Source: Alphaproteobacteria bacterium
GTDB lineage: Bacteria; Pseudomonadota; Alphaproteobacteria; Elsterales; Elsteraceae
Reading direction: 5' to 3'
DNA: 48,431 nt
NCBI GenBank assembly: GCA_004292755.1
Contig: RDXE01000049.1
Span: 1-48,431 of the forward strand
Position 1 is the stretch's first letter. Each line of letters starts with the position of its first letter. Positions 17,405 to 26,107 of the stretch are shown one piece after another. The notes under the pieces were generated by a model that did not search any database, had not been told where the DNA came from, and was given only the letters and a program-made list of their open reading frames with translations. Position numbers and translations under genes: made by a program.

Positions 17405-18400
17405 CTATCCTGCAAACCGGCGTCGCTCTAGTTCTGCTTCGATAAGTCTTGAGACTAGAGAGTCAAATTTGGTCTCTGCGCTCCAATCTAGCACTTCACG
17501 AGCTCGCCCAGGGTTAGCTGCGCTATAATATATGTCTGAGGGTCTTTGTAATGTCTTGTTGATCTCGATGTGATTTTCCCATTGAAGATTGACTTTCGAG
17601 AACACCTTTTTTACGAACTCCTCCAGCGTATGGGTCTCTCCTGTTGCGATGATCAGATCCTCTGGGGAACTCGATTGAAGCATCCGTGCCATTGCGTCGA
17701 CATAATCAGGTGCCCATCCCCAGTCACGCGCAATTGACAGTGTCCCCAGTGTCAACTTCTGATATTTGTTATCAGCAATATCCAGTGCGCCACGAACAAT
17801 CTTCTGGGTCACGTAGCGAGCTGGACGCAGGGGCGACTCATGATTGAACAAAATGCCTGAACACGCGTACAGCCCATAGGCTGCGCGATAGTTCGCAACG
17901 GCCCAAAACGCCGCGGCTTTGCCCACTCCGTAAGGGCTGCGGGGCTGAAACGGTGTGGCTTCGGTGGCTGGTCCAGCCTCGGTATTGCCATAGCATTCGC
18001 TGGAGGCCGCATTATAAAAGCGCGTCTCAATCTTCAAAAAACGTATTGCCTCCAAGATGTTGAGAGTGCCGACGATACCGCCATTGATCGTATCAACGGG
18101 CTGATCAAACGATAGTGCAACGGAAGATTGACCGGCAAGGTTGTATATTTCATCTGGCTGCACATGTTGGATCACCTCAATCACACTCCGAAAGTCCGTC
18201 AAGACTGCAGAATGCAGCGTGATGGAGGGAAAGAGATTCAGGTGATGTAGGTTTGCAAAGCTTGTTATCTCCTTATCGCGGGATGTACCATGAACAAGGT
18301 AGCCGTGATTCAATAAAAGCTGCGCAAGATAGGCCCCATCCTGACCAGAGATGCCAAAAATCAACGCTATTTTGGCAGTTGCAATCTTTTTGGATGACAT
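17405..18400 (-). CDS. gmd: GDP-mannose 4,6-dehydratase
   Basis: An NAD(P)-dependent short-chain dehydrogenase that converts GDP-mannose to GDP-4-keto-6-deoxymannose, the entry to fucose, rhamnose and perosamine-type sugars. The nucleotide-binding motif is FGISGQDGAYLAQLL near residue 14. The catalytic region has SSECYG, then SPYGVGKAAAF, and the diagnostic ILFNHESPLR follows. At 331 residues it is slightly shorter than the usual 345-375. The start at 18400 puts the Rossmann strand at the normal distance; the frame open to 18493 adds an unrelated leader. Codons are clearly more A/T-ending than in neighbours, suggesting separate acquisition. It probably supplies the deoxysugar for the nearby glycosyltransferases. 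Confidence 0.88.
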   Translation of the reverse strand: MSSKKIATAKIALIFGISGQDGAYLAQLLLNHGYLVHGTSRDKEITSFANLHHLNLFPSITLHSAVLTDFRSVIEVIQHVQPDEIYNLAGQSSVALSFDQPVDTINGGIVGTLNILEAIRFLKIETRFYNAASSECYGNTEAGPATEATPFQPRSPYGVGKAAAFWAVANYRAAYGLYACSGILFNHESPLRPARYVTQKIVRGALDIADNKYQKLTLGTLSIARDWGWAPDYVDAMARMLQSSSPEDLIIATGETHTLEEFVKKVFSKVNLQWENHIEINKTLQRPSDIYYSAANPGRAREVLDWSAETKFDSLVSRLIEAELERRRFAG

Positions 18401-18533
18401 GATGATCAAGTCCCAATGGCCGCAGGGTCCTCTGTGCGAGCTTGGTATCTCACCACTGTTTTTGTCTCTTCGGCAATGGCATCCGCCTGACATTGCCGTG
18501 GACTAACGTTACGCTCACGGACAGGAGGTCTCG

Positions 18534-19463
18534 ATGACGGATCAAGCGACAGCGGTCACCGGTTTTACGACTGCCGTTGATGCTGCCTGGGGCGACCCAG
18601 CGGTGTGGACTGCCCATGGGCAGCAATGGACCCATCTCGACCGCGTGCGCCAAACGATCAACCGTCGGGTCACGGGTGACCCGCACGTTGCTCCACTGAC
18701 ATGGTTTTTTCGCGCGGTGGACCAGGAGCACGGCCTTCCCCTGACGCGCGTGCTGGTGCTGGGCTGCGGGTCCATGGGCATTGAGACGGAGATTGCCCTC
18801 GCCGGCTGGGCACAGGACATCATCGCCATCGACCTGTCACCGCGTGCCCTCGCCATTGCTGCGGCCAAGAGCCAAGCCGCCGGACTAACCTCGGTCACCC
18901 ATATGCAGGCGGATATGAATGCCCTGCCGCTCGGCGCACATGGCTTTGAGCCTGGCAGCTTCGATGCCATCATCAGTATTTCGGGAGTTCATCACTGCGC
19001 AAATCTAGAAGGGTTGTATGCCGCGTGTGCAAAGTTGTTGAAACCACAGGGTTGGTTTTACCTGGATGAATTTGTGGGTCCCAGCCGCTTTCAGTGGCCT
19101 GAGGTTCAAGTCGGTTTGATCAACGGGTTCCTGGCGGCCTTGCCAGAGGCGTATCTGCGAACTGCCCACGGCCACATTCGTCGGGGCTATCTGCGACCGA
19201 CTGTTGATCAAGTGATCGCCGTCGACCCAAGTGAGGCTGTGCGCTCCACGGATCTGTTGCCTCTCCTGTCCTTGTGGTTTTCCGTTCACGTGGTGCGTGG
19301 GTATGGCGGGAATCTGCTGCATCTGGCCTTGGCAGAGATCGCTCAGAATTTTCATACGGATCAGGATGGCTACCTCGAACGGTTGATCGACTTGGAGGGT
19401 TGGTGCTTGGCCGAGCGTCTGCTGGTGGATGATTTCGCTGTGATTATGGCACGGAATCGATAG
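18534..19463 (+). CDS. Class I SAM-dependent methyltransferase
   Basis: A 309-residue methyltransferase with the SAM loop VLVLGCGSMGIETE (about residues 72-85), an acidic IAIDLS strand and the ISISGVHHC motif 4 region. A C-terminal half of about 130 residues may recognise substrate. A strong AGGAGG ribosome site precedes the ATG. It is divergent from the GDP-mannose dehydratase gene and lies 58 bases upstream of the WcbI-like gene, with which it probably forms an operon. Substrate is likely a sugar or polysaccharide end, from context only. Confidence 0.85.
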   Translation: MTDQATAVTGFTTAVDAAWGDPAVWTAHGQQWTHLDRVRQTINRRVTGDPHVAPLTWFFRAVDQEHGLPLTRVLVLGCGSMGIETEIALAGWAQDIIAIDLSPRALAIAAAKSQAAGLTSVTHMQADMNALPLGAHGFEPGSFDAIISISGVHHCANLEGLYAACAKLLKPQGWFYLDEFVGPSRFQWPEVQVGLINGFLAALPEAYLRTAHGHIRRGYLRPTVDQVIAVDPSEAVRSTDLLPLLSLWFSVHVVRGYGGNLLHLALAEIAQNFHTDQDGYLERLIDLEGWCLAERLLVDDFAVIMARNR

Positions 19464-19521
19464 GGAGATTTTCGTCATTGGCCAGGCGACCCTACGTCGT
19501 CGGCCGCAGGGAGGCTGCCGG

Positions 19522-20430
19522 ATGATCTACGGGAACCCAGCACCGAGCGCGGATTTGGTGATTGTCTATGGCAACTGCCAAGTCCCGGTGCTCGCGCGTC
19601 TGTTGGCTGCAGCGTTCCCCAACTATGGCTTCGTCTGCGCCCTCAACCACGCACCCCTTGGCCAAGAACCAGAGACACCGTCGGCCGATCACCTCCGTCG
19701 CTGCCGTCTGTATCTGGAGCAGTATGATAGCCAGCCGGACCTTCCGATTTCCGGCACGGTGCCGGATGGCACAGCGTATGGGCTGCCGTTGCGGCGGTTC
19801 TTGCGGCTCGGTCTTCCTGCCACCTGCCCTACTCTGGTGTTTCCAAGCTTTGTGATGACCTGTTTGTGGCCGTTCGCCAGCTTGGGCGATCCCCGCAACA
19901 CGCCCGAGCCCGGCTATGTCTGGGGGCGCTACCCCCATGGCAATCGGTTGGCCCTTGAGGTGTTGGCGCGCGGACTGAGCGGTCCTGCAGCGCTGGACGC
20001 CTACCACCGGCTCTCGGCCGAGCGTCGGCCCGATCCAGCGTCCGCCTTGCTGAAGGCGCGCGCCAAGTTGGTCCGACGTGATGATCGCTGCGACATCAAG
20101 ATCGCCGATTATGTGTGGGCTAACTTTCAGGACTGCGCGATCTTTCAAGCCTACGCCCATGTGCGCGCAGAGGCAGTCGGGGAGCTTGTGCGGCGCCTGG
20201 CGACCGCGATGGAAGGCCAGCTCAGCTGTACCTCGGATAGCGCGGCCTTGGCGGATGCCCTTGCTGACACGCCTGACATGACAACCGTTGAAGAGCCCAT
20301 CGAACCAGCTGTCGCTGCCGAGTTGGGTTTGCGATTCTATTCCCCCGGCATGCGCTTTCGCTGGTACACCCAATCCTGGACGTTTGATGACTATATGTCC
20401 CGCTACTTGAGCTTTGACTGTTCCTGGTAG
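19522..20430 (+). CDS. WcbI-like polysaccharide biosynthesis protein
   Basis: A 302-residue protein beginning with the strand VIVYGNCQVPVLARLL. That GNCQ signature marks the WcbI family, capsule enzymes first described in Burkholderia that adopt an SGNH/acetyltransferase-like fold. Conserved-looking PSFVMTCLWPF and YPHGNRLALE segments support this. A GGGAGG ribosome site precedes the start at a good distance. With the methyltransferase upstream and the dehydratase divergent, it fits a capsule or O-antigen modification step. Exact chemistry is not established even for the family. Confidence 0.75.
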   Translation: MIYGNPAPSADLVIVYGNCQVPVLARLLAAAFPNYGFVCALNHAPLGQEPETPSADHLRRCRLYLEQYDSQPDLPISGTVPDGTAYGLPLRRFLRLGLPATCPTLVFPSFVMTCLWPFASLGDPRNTPEPGYVWGRYPHGNRLALEVLARGLSGPAALDAYHRLSAERRPDPASALLKARAKLVRRDDRCDIKIADYVWANFQDCAIFQAYAHVRAEAVGELVRRLATAMEGQLSCTSDSAALADALADTPDMTTVEEPIEPAVAAELGLRFYSPGMRFRWYTQSWTFDDYMSRYLSFDCSW

Positions 20431-20461
20431 GAGGCAGATGGGAGCCCGCGCCGGCCCAACA

Positions 20462-21022
20462 TCAGCGCTCAGCCCGTAGATACTGGTACAAAGTCTCCCG
20501 GCTGATACCGAACTCGCGGGCGAGCTGGGCTTTCTTTTCTCCCAGGGCGGCACGGCGGCGTAACTCCGAGACACGGTCGGGGGTGAGAGCCTTCTTGCGA
20601 CCGCGATAGGCGCCGCGCTGCTTGGCCAGTGCGATTCCCTCCCGCTGGCGCTCGCGGATCAAGGCGCGTTCAAACTCGGCGAAGGCCCCCATGACCGAAA
20701 GCATGAGGGTCGCCATCGGCGAATCCTCGCCGGTGAAGATCAAGTGTTCCTTCACGAACTCAATGCGCACGCTGCGCTGGGTGAGCCCCTGTACCAAACG
20801 GCGCAGGTCGTCGAGGTTGCGCGCGAGGCGGTCCATGCTGTGCACCACCACGGTGTCGCCCTCGCGCACGAACGCCAGCAAGGCATCCAACTGCGGGCGC
20901 TGGGTGTCTTTGCCCGAGGCGCGATCGGTAAACACCTTGTCGACTTGGGTGTGCTCCAACTGCCGCTCCGGGTTCTGGTCGAAGCTGCTGACGCGGACGT
21001 ATCCGATGCGATGTCCCAGCAC
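20462..21022 (-). CDS. Serine recombinase, Tn3-type resolvase
   Basis: A 186-residue site-specific recombinase. The catalytic Ser is in YVRVSS (S12). The family motifs VVVHSMDRLARNLDDL and FAEFERALIRERQREG follow, and a C-terminal helix-turn-helix (about 145-186) ends the protein. The length is that of Tn3-family TnpR resolvases. The start is GTG with a GGGGATG ribosome site. No transposase, terminal inverted repeats or other Tn3 parts are visible, so it is either a transposon remnant or a stand-alone resolvase. It is convergent with the WcbI-like gene. Confidence 0.9.
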   Translation of the reverse strand: MLGHRIGYVRVSSFDQNPERQLEHTQVDKVFTDRASGKDTQRPQLDALLAFVREGDTVVVHSMDRLARNLDDLRRLVQGLTQRSVRIEFVKEHLIFTGEDSPMATLMLSVMGAFAEFERALIRERQREGIALAKQRGAYRGRKKALTPDRVSELRRRAALGEKKAQLAREFGISRETLYQYLRAER

Positions 21023-21079
21023 GATGCATCCCCGGAGCGTGAACTGTCAGGGAGAAATCTATGGCCCTGGGCGGCATCT

Positions 21080-21112
21080 GTCAAGAAAATCGAAATTGAC
21101 GTCTATTCTGAC
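21080..21112. promoter_or_regulatory. Candidate resolvase binding (res) region
   Basis: Between the resolvase and the toxin-antitoxin genes lies an AT-rich block. It has GTCAA (21080-21084) and TTGAC (21096-21100) inverted around an 11-base centre, then the palindrome GACGTC (21098-21103) and GTC-N6-GAC (21101-21112). Resolvases act at such upstream dyads, but the match to known res sites was not tested. Confidence 0.35.
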
Positions 21113-21281
21113 GGATTTGGGCGATAGGGCCTGACATCCGGTTAGGGTATACCTTATCTGGACAGAATCGCCAAGAGTGTCAGTCACACCGATGTGAAGC
21201 GCAGCGAATCGCAGTAGACCGATGCGATCCGATACAGTATGAATCGGCAAGAGCCACCGCGACACGCGTAGGAGCGAAGCG

Positions 21282-21548
21282 ATGACGATCAGAACCAAGG
21301 TGTTGACGGCCCACGTCCCGCTCGCCCTGGCGGACAAGGTTGATCAAATCGCAGTACGGCTGGATCGCTCGCGCGGTTGGGTGATGAAGCAGGCGCTGTC
21401 GGCCTGGATCGCCCAGGAGGAGGAGCGTGATCGACTAACCCAGGAGGCGTTGGCGGATGTCGACGCCGGTCAAGTCGTTCCGCATCAGGCGGTGCAGGCC
21501 TGGGCAGATAGTCTTGACACTGATCAGCCGCTGCCGGTACCGCGCTGA
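21282..21548 (+). CDS. Ribbon-helix-helix antitoxin (ParD/CopG-like)
   Basis: An 88-residue protein with an N-terminal ribbon-helix-helix: strand TKVLTAHVPLAL, helix DKVDQIAVRL and the second-helix motif RSRGWVMKQAL. A charged C-terminal tail would wrap the toxin. Its stop overlaps the start of the RelE/ParE-like gene by one base, the usual antitoxin-first order. The dyad CCGAT-N9-ATCGG near 21229 upstream may be its operator. It should repress its own operon and neutralise the toxin. Confidence 0.85.
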   Translation: MTIRTKVLTAHVPLALADKVDQIAVRLDRSRGWVMKQALSAWIAQEEERDRLTQEALADVDAGQVVPHQAVQAWADSLDTDQPLPVPR

Positions 21549-21823
21549 TGGACCTTCAGTGGACCAGAAAGGCAGTCTCCGACTTGGCCCGCCTGTATGA
21601 TTTCCTCGCCCCTGCTAACGTCGAGGCGGCTGCGCGCACAGTCCAAGCCCTGGCCAAAGCCCCGACCATCCTGCTGACCAATCCCCGCATCGGGGAGCAA
21701 CTGTTCCAGTTTGAACCCCGCGAGGTGCGCCGACTCCTCGTCCGCGACTATGAGATCCGCTACGAGCTTCAGGGGCCTGTCATCTCTGTCCTTCGGCTAT
21801 GGCACACCCGCGAGGATCGCTGA
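21548..21823 (+). CDS. RelE/ParE-family toxin
   Basis: A 91-residue basic protein of the RelE/ParE fold. It begins with MDLQWTRKAVSDLARLYDFL, has the central REVRRLLVRDYEIRYEL strands and ends VLRLWHTREDR. ParE members poison gyrase and RelE members cut ribosome-bound mRNA. The C-terminal HTREDR resembles ParE more, so ParE is favoured without certainty. It is translationally coupled to the antitoxin. Confidence 0.85.
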   Translation: MDLQWTRKAVSDLARLYDFLAPANVEAAARTVQALAKAPTILLTNPRIGEQLFQFEPREVRRLLVRDYEIRYELQGPVISVLRLWHTREDR

Positions 21824-22008
21824 GCCGCCTTGGCGCAATCGCGGCGCGCCACGATCGTCGCCGGTTGGCGTAGGCAGAGGTGTTGGTGGTAAAATCTGGC
21901 TGTGGACAGATGATCAGCCCCACTCGCAGTTGGTCGGTAATTGAACGTGTTGCCGCGGGGCCATGATACTTAGTGATGTATGACCATGCTTGACCAGCGT
22001 TGAAGGAA

Positions 22009-23760
22009 TTATTGACGTCCGGCGTCACCAACCAAGACGAAAGGCGCCCAGAAAATTGGATGCGCATAGCTGAATACCGTGCGCCCCGTTGAGGGATCAG
22101 TCAATCCGCCTTCGGTGATCATAGCAACCAGGGTCTCACGCATCGCCTCGGCCCTTGATGGTGATTCCGCAGCCGCTTGTCGACGAAATAAATCAGTGGT
22201 CAGTTCGCGTGCGCTCGTTGTTTCCACTGGCCAGTTTGAGACCAGCAATGCACGCGTACCCGCGTAGAAGAATGCGCGACCAAGGCCCGAGATCGCTTCC
22301 GCACCATCGCCATTGCCAGATGCGGTGTTGCAGGCAGACAGCACCACCCAGTCCGCATCCATTCGCAAAGCAAACACTTCATCCATTGTCAGCAATCCAT
22401 CGTCACCGACGTCACTTGAGTGCGGATTTGCCATCGCAAGTGCAGGCAGGGTCAAGCCATCCAGGTCGCCGGGTACCAGCCCATGGGTGGCAAACATGAT
22501 CACCTTTCGTCGCATGAGGTCAGCGTCACGCACAGAACGCTCGCTGGCGGCAGTTCCGAGGCGAACATCGTTGACCGGATCGGCGCCAAGCGCCTGGGCG
22601 ATCGAGCGCACTTCCTCTGCTGTGTCAGGCAGCGGAGGAAGCGATGCCAATTGCGCTGTCGATAGACCGCTTGTCGCGGGCACGTTGCGTCTCACAAGGC
22701 GGGCAGCGCGCGTCGCCACCGATACGCCCCCTCGCGCCACCACCGTGTCTTGGGCGACTGTCGGTACCAACGCTGCCGTACCGAACACTGGATCGCCAAA
22801 GCCCAGGAACGCTTGTCGGCTCGCAGAGGCGGGCGGTATCCGGCGCAGCATCGGTAACGCTGCTGCAGCGGGAAGCTGTGCCAGAGCCACGTCTCGTGCG
22901 AGCCAAGACACTGCGCGGTAGGGAGAGAAGAGCGGACGCCCTTCGATCTCACGTCCAAGAACAGAGGGTCGTGAAACCAGGACAGCAAAAGGGACCTGAG
23001 CAAGCGGACCATGCGGCACAACAAACATCGAGCGCGCACCGCTCCAGCCAGATTCTACTGGTCGCAGCAACATCTCGTGAAGTTCATGCGCAAGGGCGAC
23101 ATTGAATTCTGGAATGTCGCCAAGGAACTGAACTTGTGGGTCAAGAGCAGCGCGCAGTTGCCCAGCAATACGTTGTGCTTCCGAAGATGGCAGGGAGATA
23201 GCCGCAAACGCCGTGGGGCGACCAGGTGAAACCGCCCAGACGAACGTCTCCCGCTCGCCGGTATAGTATGCAACCAGTGTTTCGCCGGGAGCGAGAGCGG
23301 CGCGGACCTCATTTGCCGCTACGGGGCCGGGTGACAGCAGCTTTGCGTAATCGGGAAAGCTGGCCTGGATCTCCCCGTGCAGGACTTGTCGTGCGGTGCG
23401 CAGGGCATCGGCCTCAGCACGCAGGCGTTCGATGGCCGCGTCATCGCGCTGGCTCGGAGCCAGCGACAAGGCGGCTGCCAATGAACCAAACAGTCCGGAA
23501 ATGCGTCGATCGATGTCTTGCTCTTGGCGGACAATGGCTGAGAGTTGGCTATCGCGGGCAGCTGCGCGCGTCGCAGATGCTGCCAGCGCCCGCTGCACGC
23601 CCTGGCCGCGCAAAGCTTCACCAACAGAGAATGACTCATCTGCGCGGCCCGCTCCATCGGCTCCACCAGCGCCGCGGTGTGTGGACAGAACACGCAGATA
23701 GGTCTCGAGCACCAAGCGATGTCGCCGGAGGAGAAGCGGTATGGATACAGACCAGACCAA
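22009..23760 (-). CDS. CHAT-domain protease-like protein, N-terminally truncated
   Basis: The C-terminal part is a complete CHAT (caspase-like) domain with catalytic His in FATHG (about residue 426) and Cys in LSACNTASG (about 477). Relatives are larger exported proteins in which TPRs precede the segment seen here as GVQRALAASATRAAARDS. In this gene the reading frame opens abruptly at 23784 after a stop codon at 23785-23787. It has no signal peptide and no TPRs, and its start (TTG 23760 or a later GTG/TTG) lacks a good ribosome site. Upstream DNA to 24002 is AT-rich with no coding look, so the 5' half was probably lost. It may be a decaying gene. In relatives CHAT genes pair with FecR/TPR barrels like those at 14680-17007. 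Confidence 0.75.
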   Translation of the reverse strand: MVWSVSIPLLLRRHRLVLETYLRVLSTHRGAGGADGAGRADESFSVGEALRGQGVQRALAASATRAAARDSQLSAIVRQEQDIDRRISGLFGSLAAALSLAPSQRDDAAIERLRAEADALRTARQVLHGEIQASFPDYAKLLSPGPVAANEVRAALAPGETLVAYYTGERETFVWAVSPGRPTAFAAISLPSSEAQRIAGQLRAALDPQVQFLGDIPEFNVALAHELHEMLLRPVESGWSGARSMFVVPHGPLAQVPFAVLVSRPSVLGREIEGRPLFSPYRAVSWLARDVALAQLPAAAALPMLRRIPPASASRQAFLGFGDPVFGTAALVPTVAQDTVVARGGVSVATRAARLVRRNVPATSGLSTAQLASLPPLPDTAEEVRSIAQALGADPVNDVRLGTAASERSVRDADLMRRKVIMFATHGLVPGDLDGLTLPALAMANPHSSDVGDDGLLTMDEVFALRMDADWVVLSACNTASGNGDGAEAISGLGRAFFYAGTRALLVSNWPVETTSARELTTDLFRRQAAAESPSRAEAMRETLVAMITEGGLTDPSTGRTVFSYAHPIFWAPFVLVGDAGRQ

Positions 23761-24002
23761 GGTCCAGTCGTAGCAAGATACTGTCTAACTGTACCGTGAA
23801 CTACCTACACGCGCTGCTTGATTTAATCAAGCAACGCAAAACATGATTGCCTATACTGTTTTCATTTATGGAGAATATTGGGGCGGACCCCTATCAAGTA
23901 ATCTGCTCGCGGGATTCTGCTCAAACAGATCGACAAGTGGGGTGTCCGATCCTCCCGCTACATTCCTCGGAAAGGCCCGCGCCACAGCGTTCTTGTGTCG
24001 GC

Positions 24003-24830
24003 TTATGAGTCGGCATCCTCATCGGAGTTGATCCACCCAAACAGTCCGGCAGCATATCGCCGTTCCGCATCCAGGAGAGCGGCCTCGCTCGCCATTGCCA
24101 AAGGGCCGCGCATGACCACCGGTTGATCAAGAGGCAGGCCTGAGAACAGCGCCAAGCGTGCATGCCCGGTGCCTTCAAGGCGCATTCTGTCCCTGCGATC
24201 GATGGTGAGGGCCGTACCTGCCACAGCCTCAACACCTTCGGCACGGACGACGCCATCAATCACCAACATAAACGTCGACACGTCGTCGGCAGCCAGTTCG
24301 AAAGTACCGGCGGCATCAAAGGTAACGATCGCAAGACTTGCCGTTGTCGGGAGGCGAGCCGGACCGGTCATACCGAATGCTTCCCCAAAGACCAGGAGAA
24401 TCTTGACATCGCCAGTCTGGATGACGGGTAGGTCAGCGCGATTTGCATGGATGGCGTAGCCAGGTTCGGCTTGGAGGCTTTCGGGCAAATTCAGGAAAAT
24501 CTGCAGACCATGGGCCACACGTCCAGCATCAATTGGTGTCTCCTCATGGATCATCCCGCGTCCTGCCACTGTGCCGTGAAGATCACCCGGTCCGATGATC
24601 ATACTGTCGCCGTTGGAGTCGCGATTGAGAAAACCCGTCTGTGCATCTTCGAACATATAGGTGATTGCGGCGAACCCAGCATGGGGATGGGCCGGGAACG
24701 TCGGCTCAGACATCCAGAAATGATCCACCATCAGGAACGGATTCAAAGCCGATGTAGGTCCTGAAACCCGGATCGCGCGAAATCCTGACCCACGTCCAGC
24801 CGTTTGAGTTCTCAAAGGTGTCACACGCAT
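24003..24830 (-). CDS. Pirin-family cupin protein
   Basis: A 275-residue two-cupin protein of the pirin family. The first cupin shows the metal ligands in FPAHPHAGF (two His) and later GRGMIHEETP (His and Glu). The YMFEDAQTGFLNRDSNG region is typical of pirins. Bacterial pirins can act as quercetin 2,3-dioxygenases or as redox-sensing partners of enzymes. Two ATG codons lie side by side; the second (24830) is 6 bases from an AGGAG site and is preferred. It neighbours a YcaC-like hydrolase, DoxX and a dioxygenase, a set often found together in oxidative or quinone stress loci. Confidence 0.9.
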   Translation of the reverse strand: MRVTPLRTQTAGRGSGFRAIRVSGPTSALNPFLMVDHFWMSEPTFPAHPHAGFAAITYMFEDAQTGFLNRDSNGDSMIIGPGDLHGTVAGRGMIHEETPIDAGRVAHGLQIFLNLPESLQAEPGYAIHANRADLPVIQTGDVKILLVFGEAFGMTGPARLPTTASLAIVTFDAAGTFELAADDVSTFMLVIDGVVRAEGVEAVAGTALTIDRRDRMRLEGTGHARLALFSGLPLDQPVVMRGPLAMASEAALLDAERRYAAGLFGWINSDEDADS

Positions 24831-24833
24831 CAT

Positions 24834-25363
24834 TGGCTCCTGAGGCAGAGTGGTGAGTGTCGTGGCCTAGATGGTCGCGTTGCCGTCCGAAGACTATACT
24901 GGGAGGCGATCACCGGGCGCCATTTTTAGACATAAATCCAATGTATTCAGCAAGAACATTAAATCACCGTAGTGCCAAAAAATGAATACAACGGCCCGCT
25001 ACGAAAAGATGCTAGTCACAGCTAGCAGTCATGTGAGATCGATTAGCTCTCCTCTCCCAGTGTTCGCTCTCGATATCGGTCTCTTGGGTGTAGTGTTAGC
25101 AGCTGCGCCCGGTATCTGGAATATGGAATCCACGCAAGACCCTTCGATCAGGGCAAGGGTGCGCAATCAGTACCTCGATCCTGGAATACCCTGGAATGCT
25201 GTTTGTGGCCGATTATCGGCAAGACCAACGCGCCCCTCTCTCTCGGGTCGATCATGGCGGCACTGCCAAGTATCGCGTGATGCAGTGCAGCGAATGACCA
25301 ACTAGGTGCTGCAGAGATAGCGAACCAAACCCGAGGTAGCCTGCTCTGAGAAAGGAAACTCAC
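24834..25363. other. 530-bp divergent intergenic region
   Basis: This separates pirin (minus) from the second YcaC-like hydrolase (plus). Part is AT-rich (24920-25020). A weak 6-bp hairpin, ACCCTT/AAGGGT, lies at 25139-25160. The frame 24982-25305 has no ribosome site and no family resemblance, so I do not call it. Promoters for both flanking genes are expected here. TATACT near 24894 may be a -10 element. Confidence 0.5.
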
Positions 25364-26011
25364 ATGACTGACAAGACTGCGATGGTTTCCCCGAAAGATA
25401 CCGCGCTGGTGTTGATTGACTATCAGCCGGCAATGTTCCAGGGGGTTCAGAGCCATGATCGGCTTGAAGTTGTGCATAATGTCCAAATATTGGGAAAGGC
25501 AGCGAAAATGTTTAATCTGCCGACAGTGATTTCAACTGTTGCGAAGGACAGTTTCTCCGGCCCATTTATGCCAGAGGTGACCGATCTGTTTCCAACGGTC
25601 GACGTCGTCGATCGCACGTCGATCAACTCCTGGATTGATGCCAACTTCCGCCGCGCGGTGGAGGCGACAGGCCGGAAGCGGATCATCCTCGCTGGTCTCT
25701 GGACAGAGGCGTGCGTCATGTTCCCGACGCTGGACATGATCAAAGCTGGCTATGATGTCCATGTCCCGACCGACGCCTGCGGCGATGTCTCGAAAGAAGC
25801 CCATGAGCGCGCCGTTCAGCGCCTCGTTCAAGCGGGCGCCGTGCCGATGACATCGCTTCAAGTCGTGTTCGAGCTGCAGCAGGATTGGGCGCGCGGTGAG
25901 ACCTATGACGGCGTCATGGATATCCTGAAGGCCCACACGCCGTACGGTATTCAAGTGCGCTTCTCGAAATGGGCACTGGGCGAGCATGCCTCTGAGGCTG
26001 GCGCCGCCTAA
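25364..26011 (+). CDS. Isochorismatase-family cysteine hydrolase (YcaC-like)
   Basis: A 215-residue hydrolase with catalytic Asp in LVLIDYQPAM (D19) and nucleophile Cys in WTEACVMFP (C117). SGPFMPEVTDLFP and TSINSW are typical of the YcaC subgroup. An AAGGAA ribosome site precedes the ATG. A GC-rich nested hairpin follows at 26017-26071, then XapX and an amidohydrolase. It differs in sequence from the other two copies at 3305 and 40177, so it is not a recent duplicate of them. Confidence 0.9.
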   Translation: MTDKTAMVSPKDTALVLIDYQPAMFQGVQSHDRLEVVHNVQILGKAAKMFNLPTVISTVAKDSFSGPFMPEVTDLFPTVDVVDRTSINSWIDANFRRAVEATGRKRIILAGLWTEACVMFPTLDMIKAGYDVHVPTDACGDVSKEAHERAVQRLVQAGAVPMTSLQVVFELQQDWARGETYDGVMDILKAHTPYGIQVRFSKWALGEHASEAGAA

Positions 26012-26016
26012 GCCAG

Positions 26017-26071
26017 CAGCAGGCCGGGCGGAGGGCGTTTCAACGACCAACCGCCCGCCACGCGCCTGCTG
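26017..26071 (+). terminator. Nested GC-rich hairpin
   Basis: CAGCAGGC (26017-26024) pairs with GCCTGCTG (26064-26071). Inside it, GGGCGG (26026-26031) pairs with CCGCCC (26051-26056). It is placed just after the hydrolase stop, with no T tract. It may attenuate rather than end transcription into XapX. Confidence 0.45.
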
Positions 26072-26107
26072 GCCCGCCTTGGTCATCCGAGTCAAAGGTT
26101 CAGGGCC

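Noticed and set aside
19492-20574. 360-codon minus-strand frame over the WcbI-like gene
   Set aside because: The plus frame has a ribosome site and the GNCQ motif; the antisense frame also overlaps the resolvase stop.
24982-25305. 107-codon plus-strand frame in the pirin/hydrolase gap
   Set aside because: No ribosome site, no recognisable motif and erratic composition.
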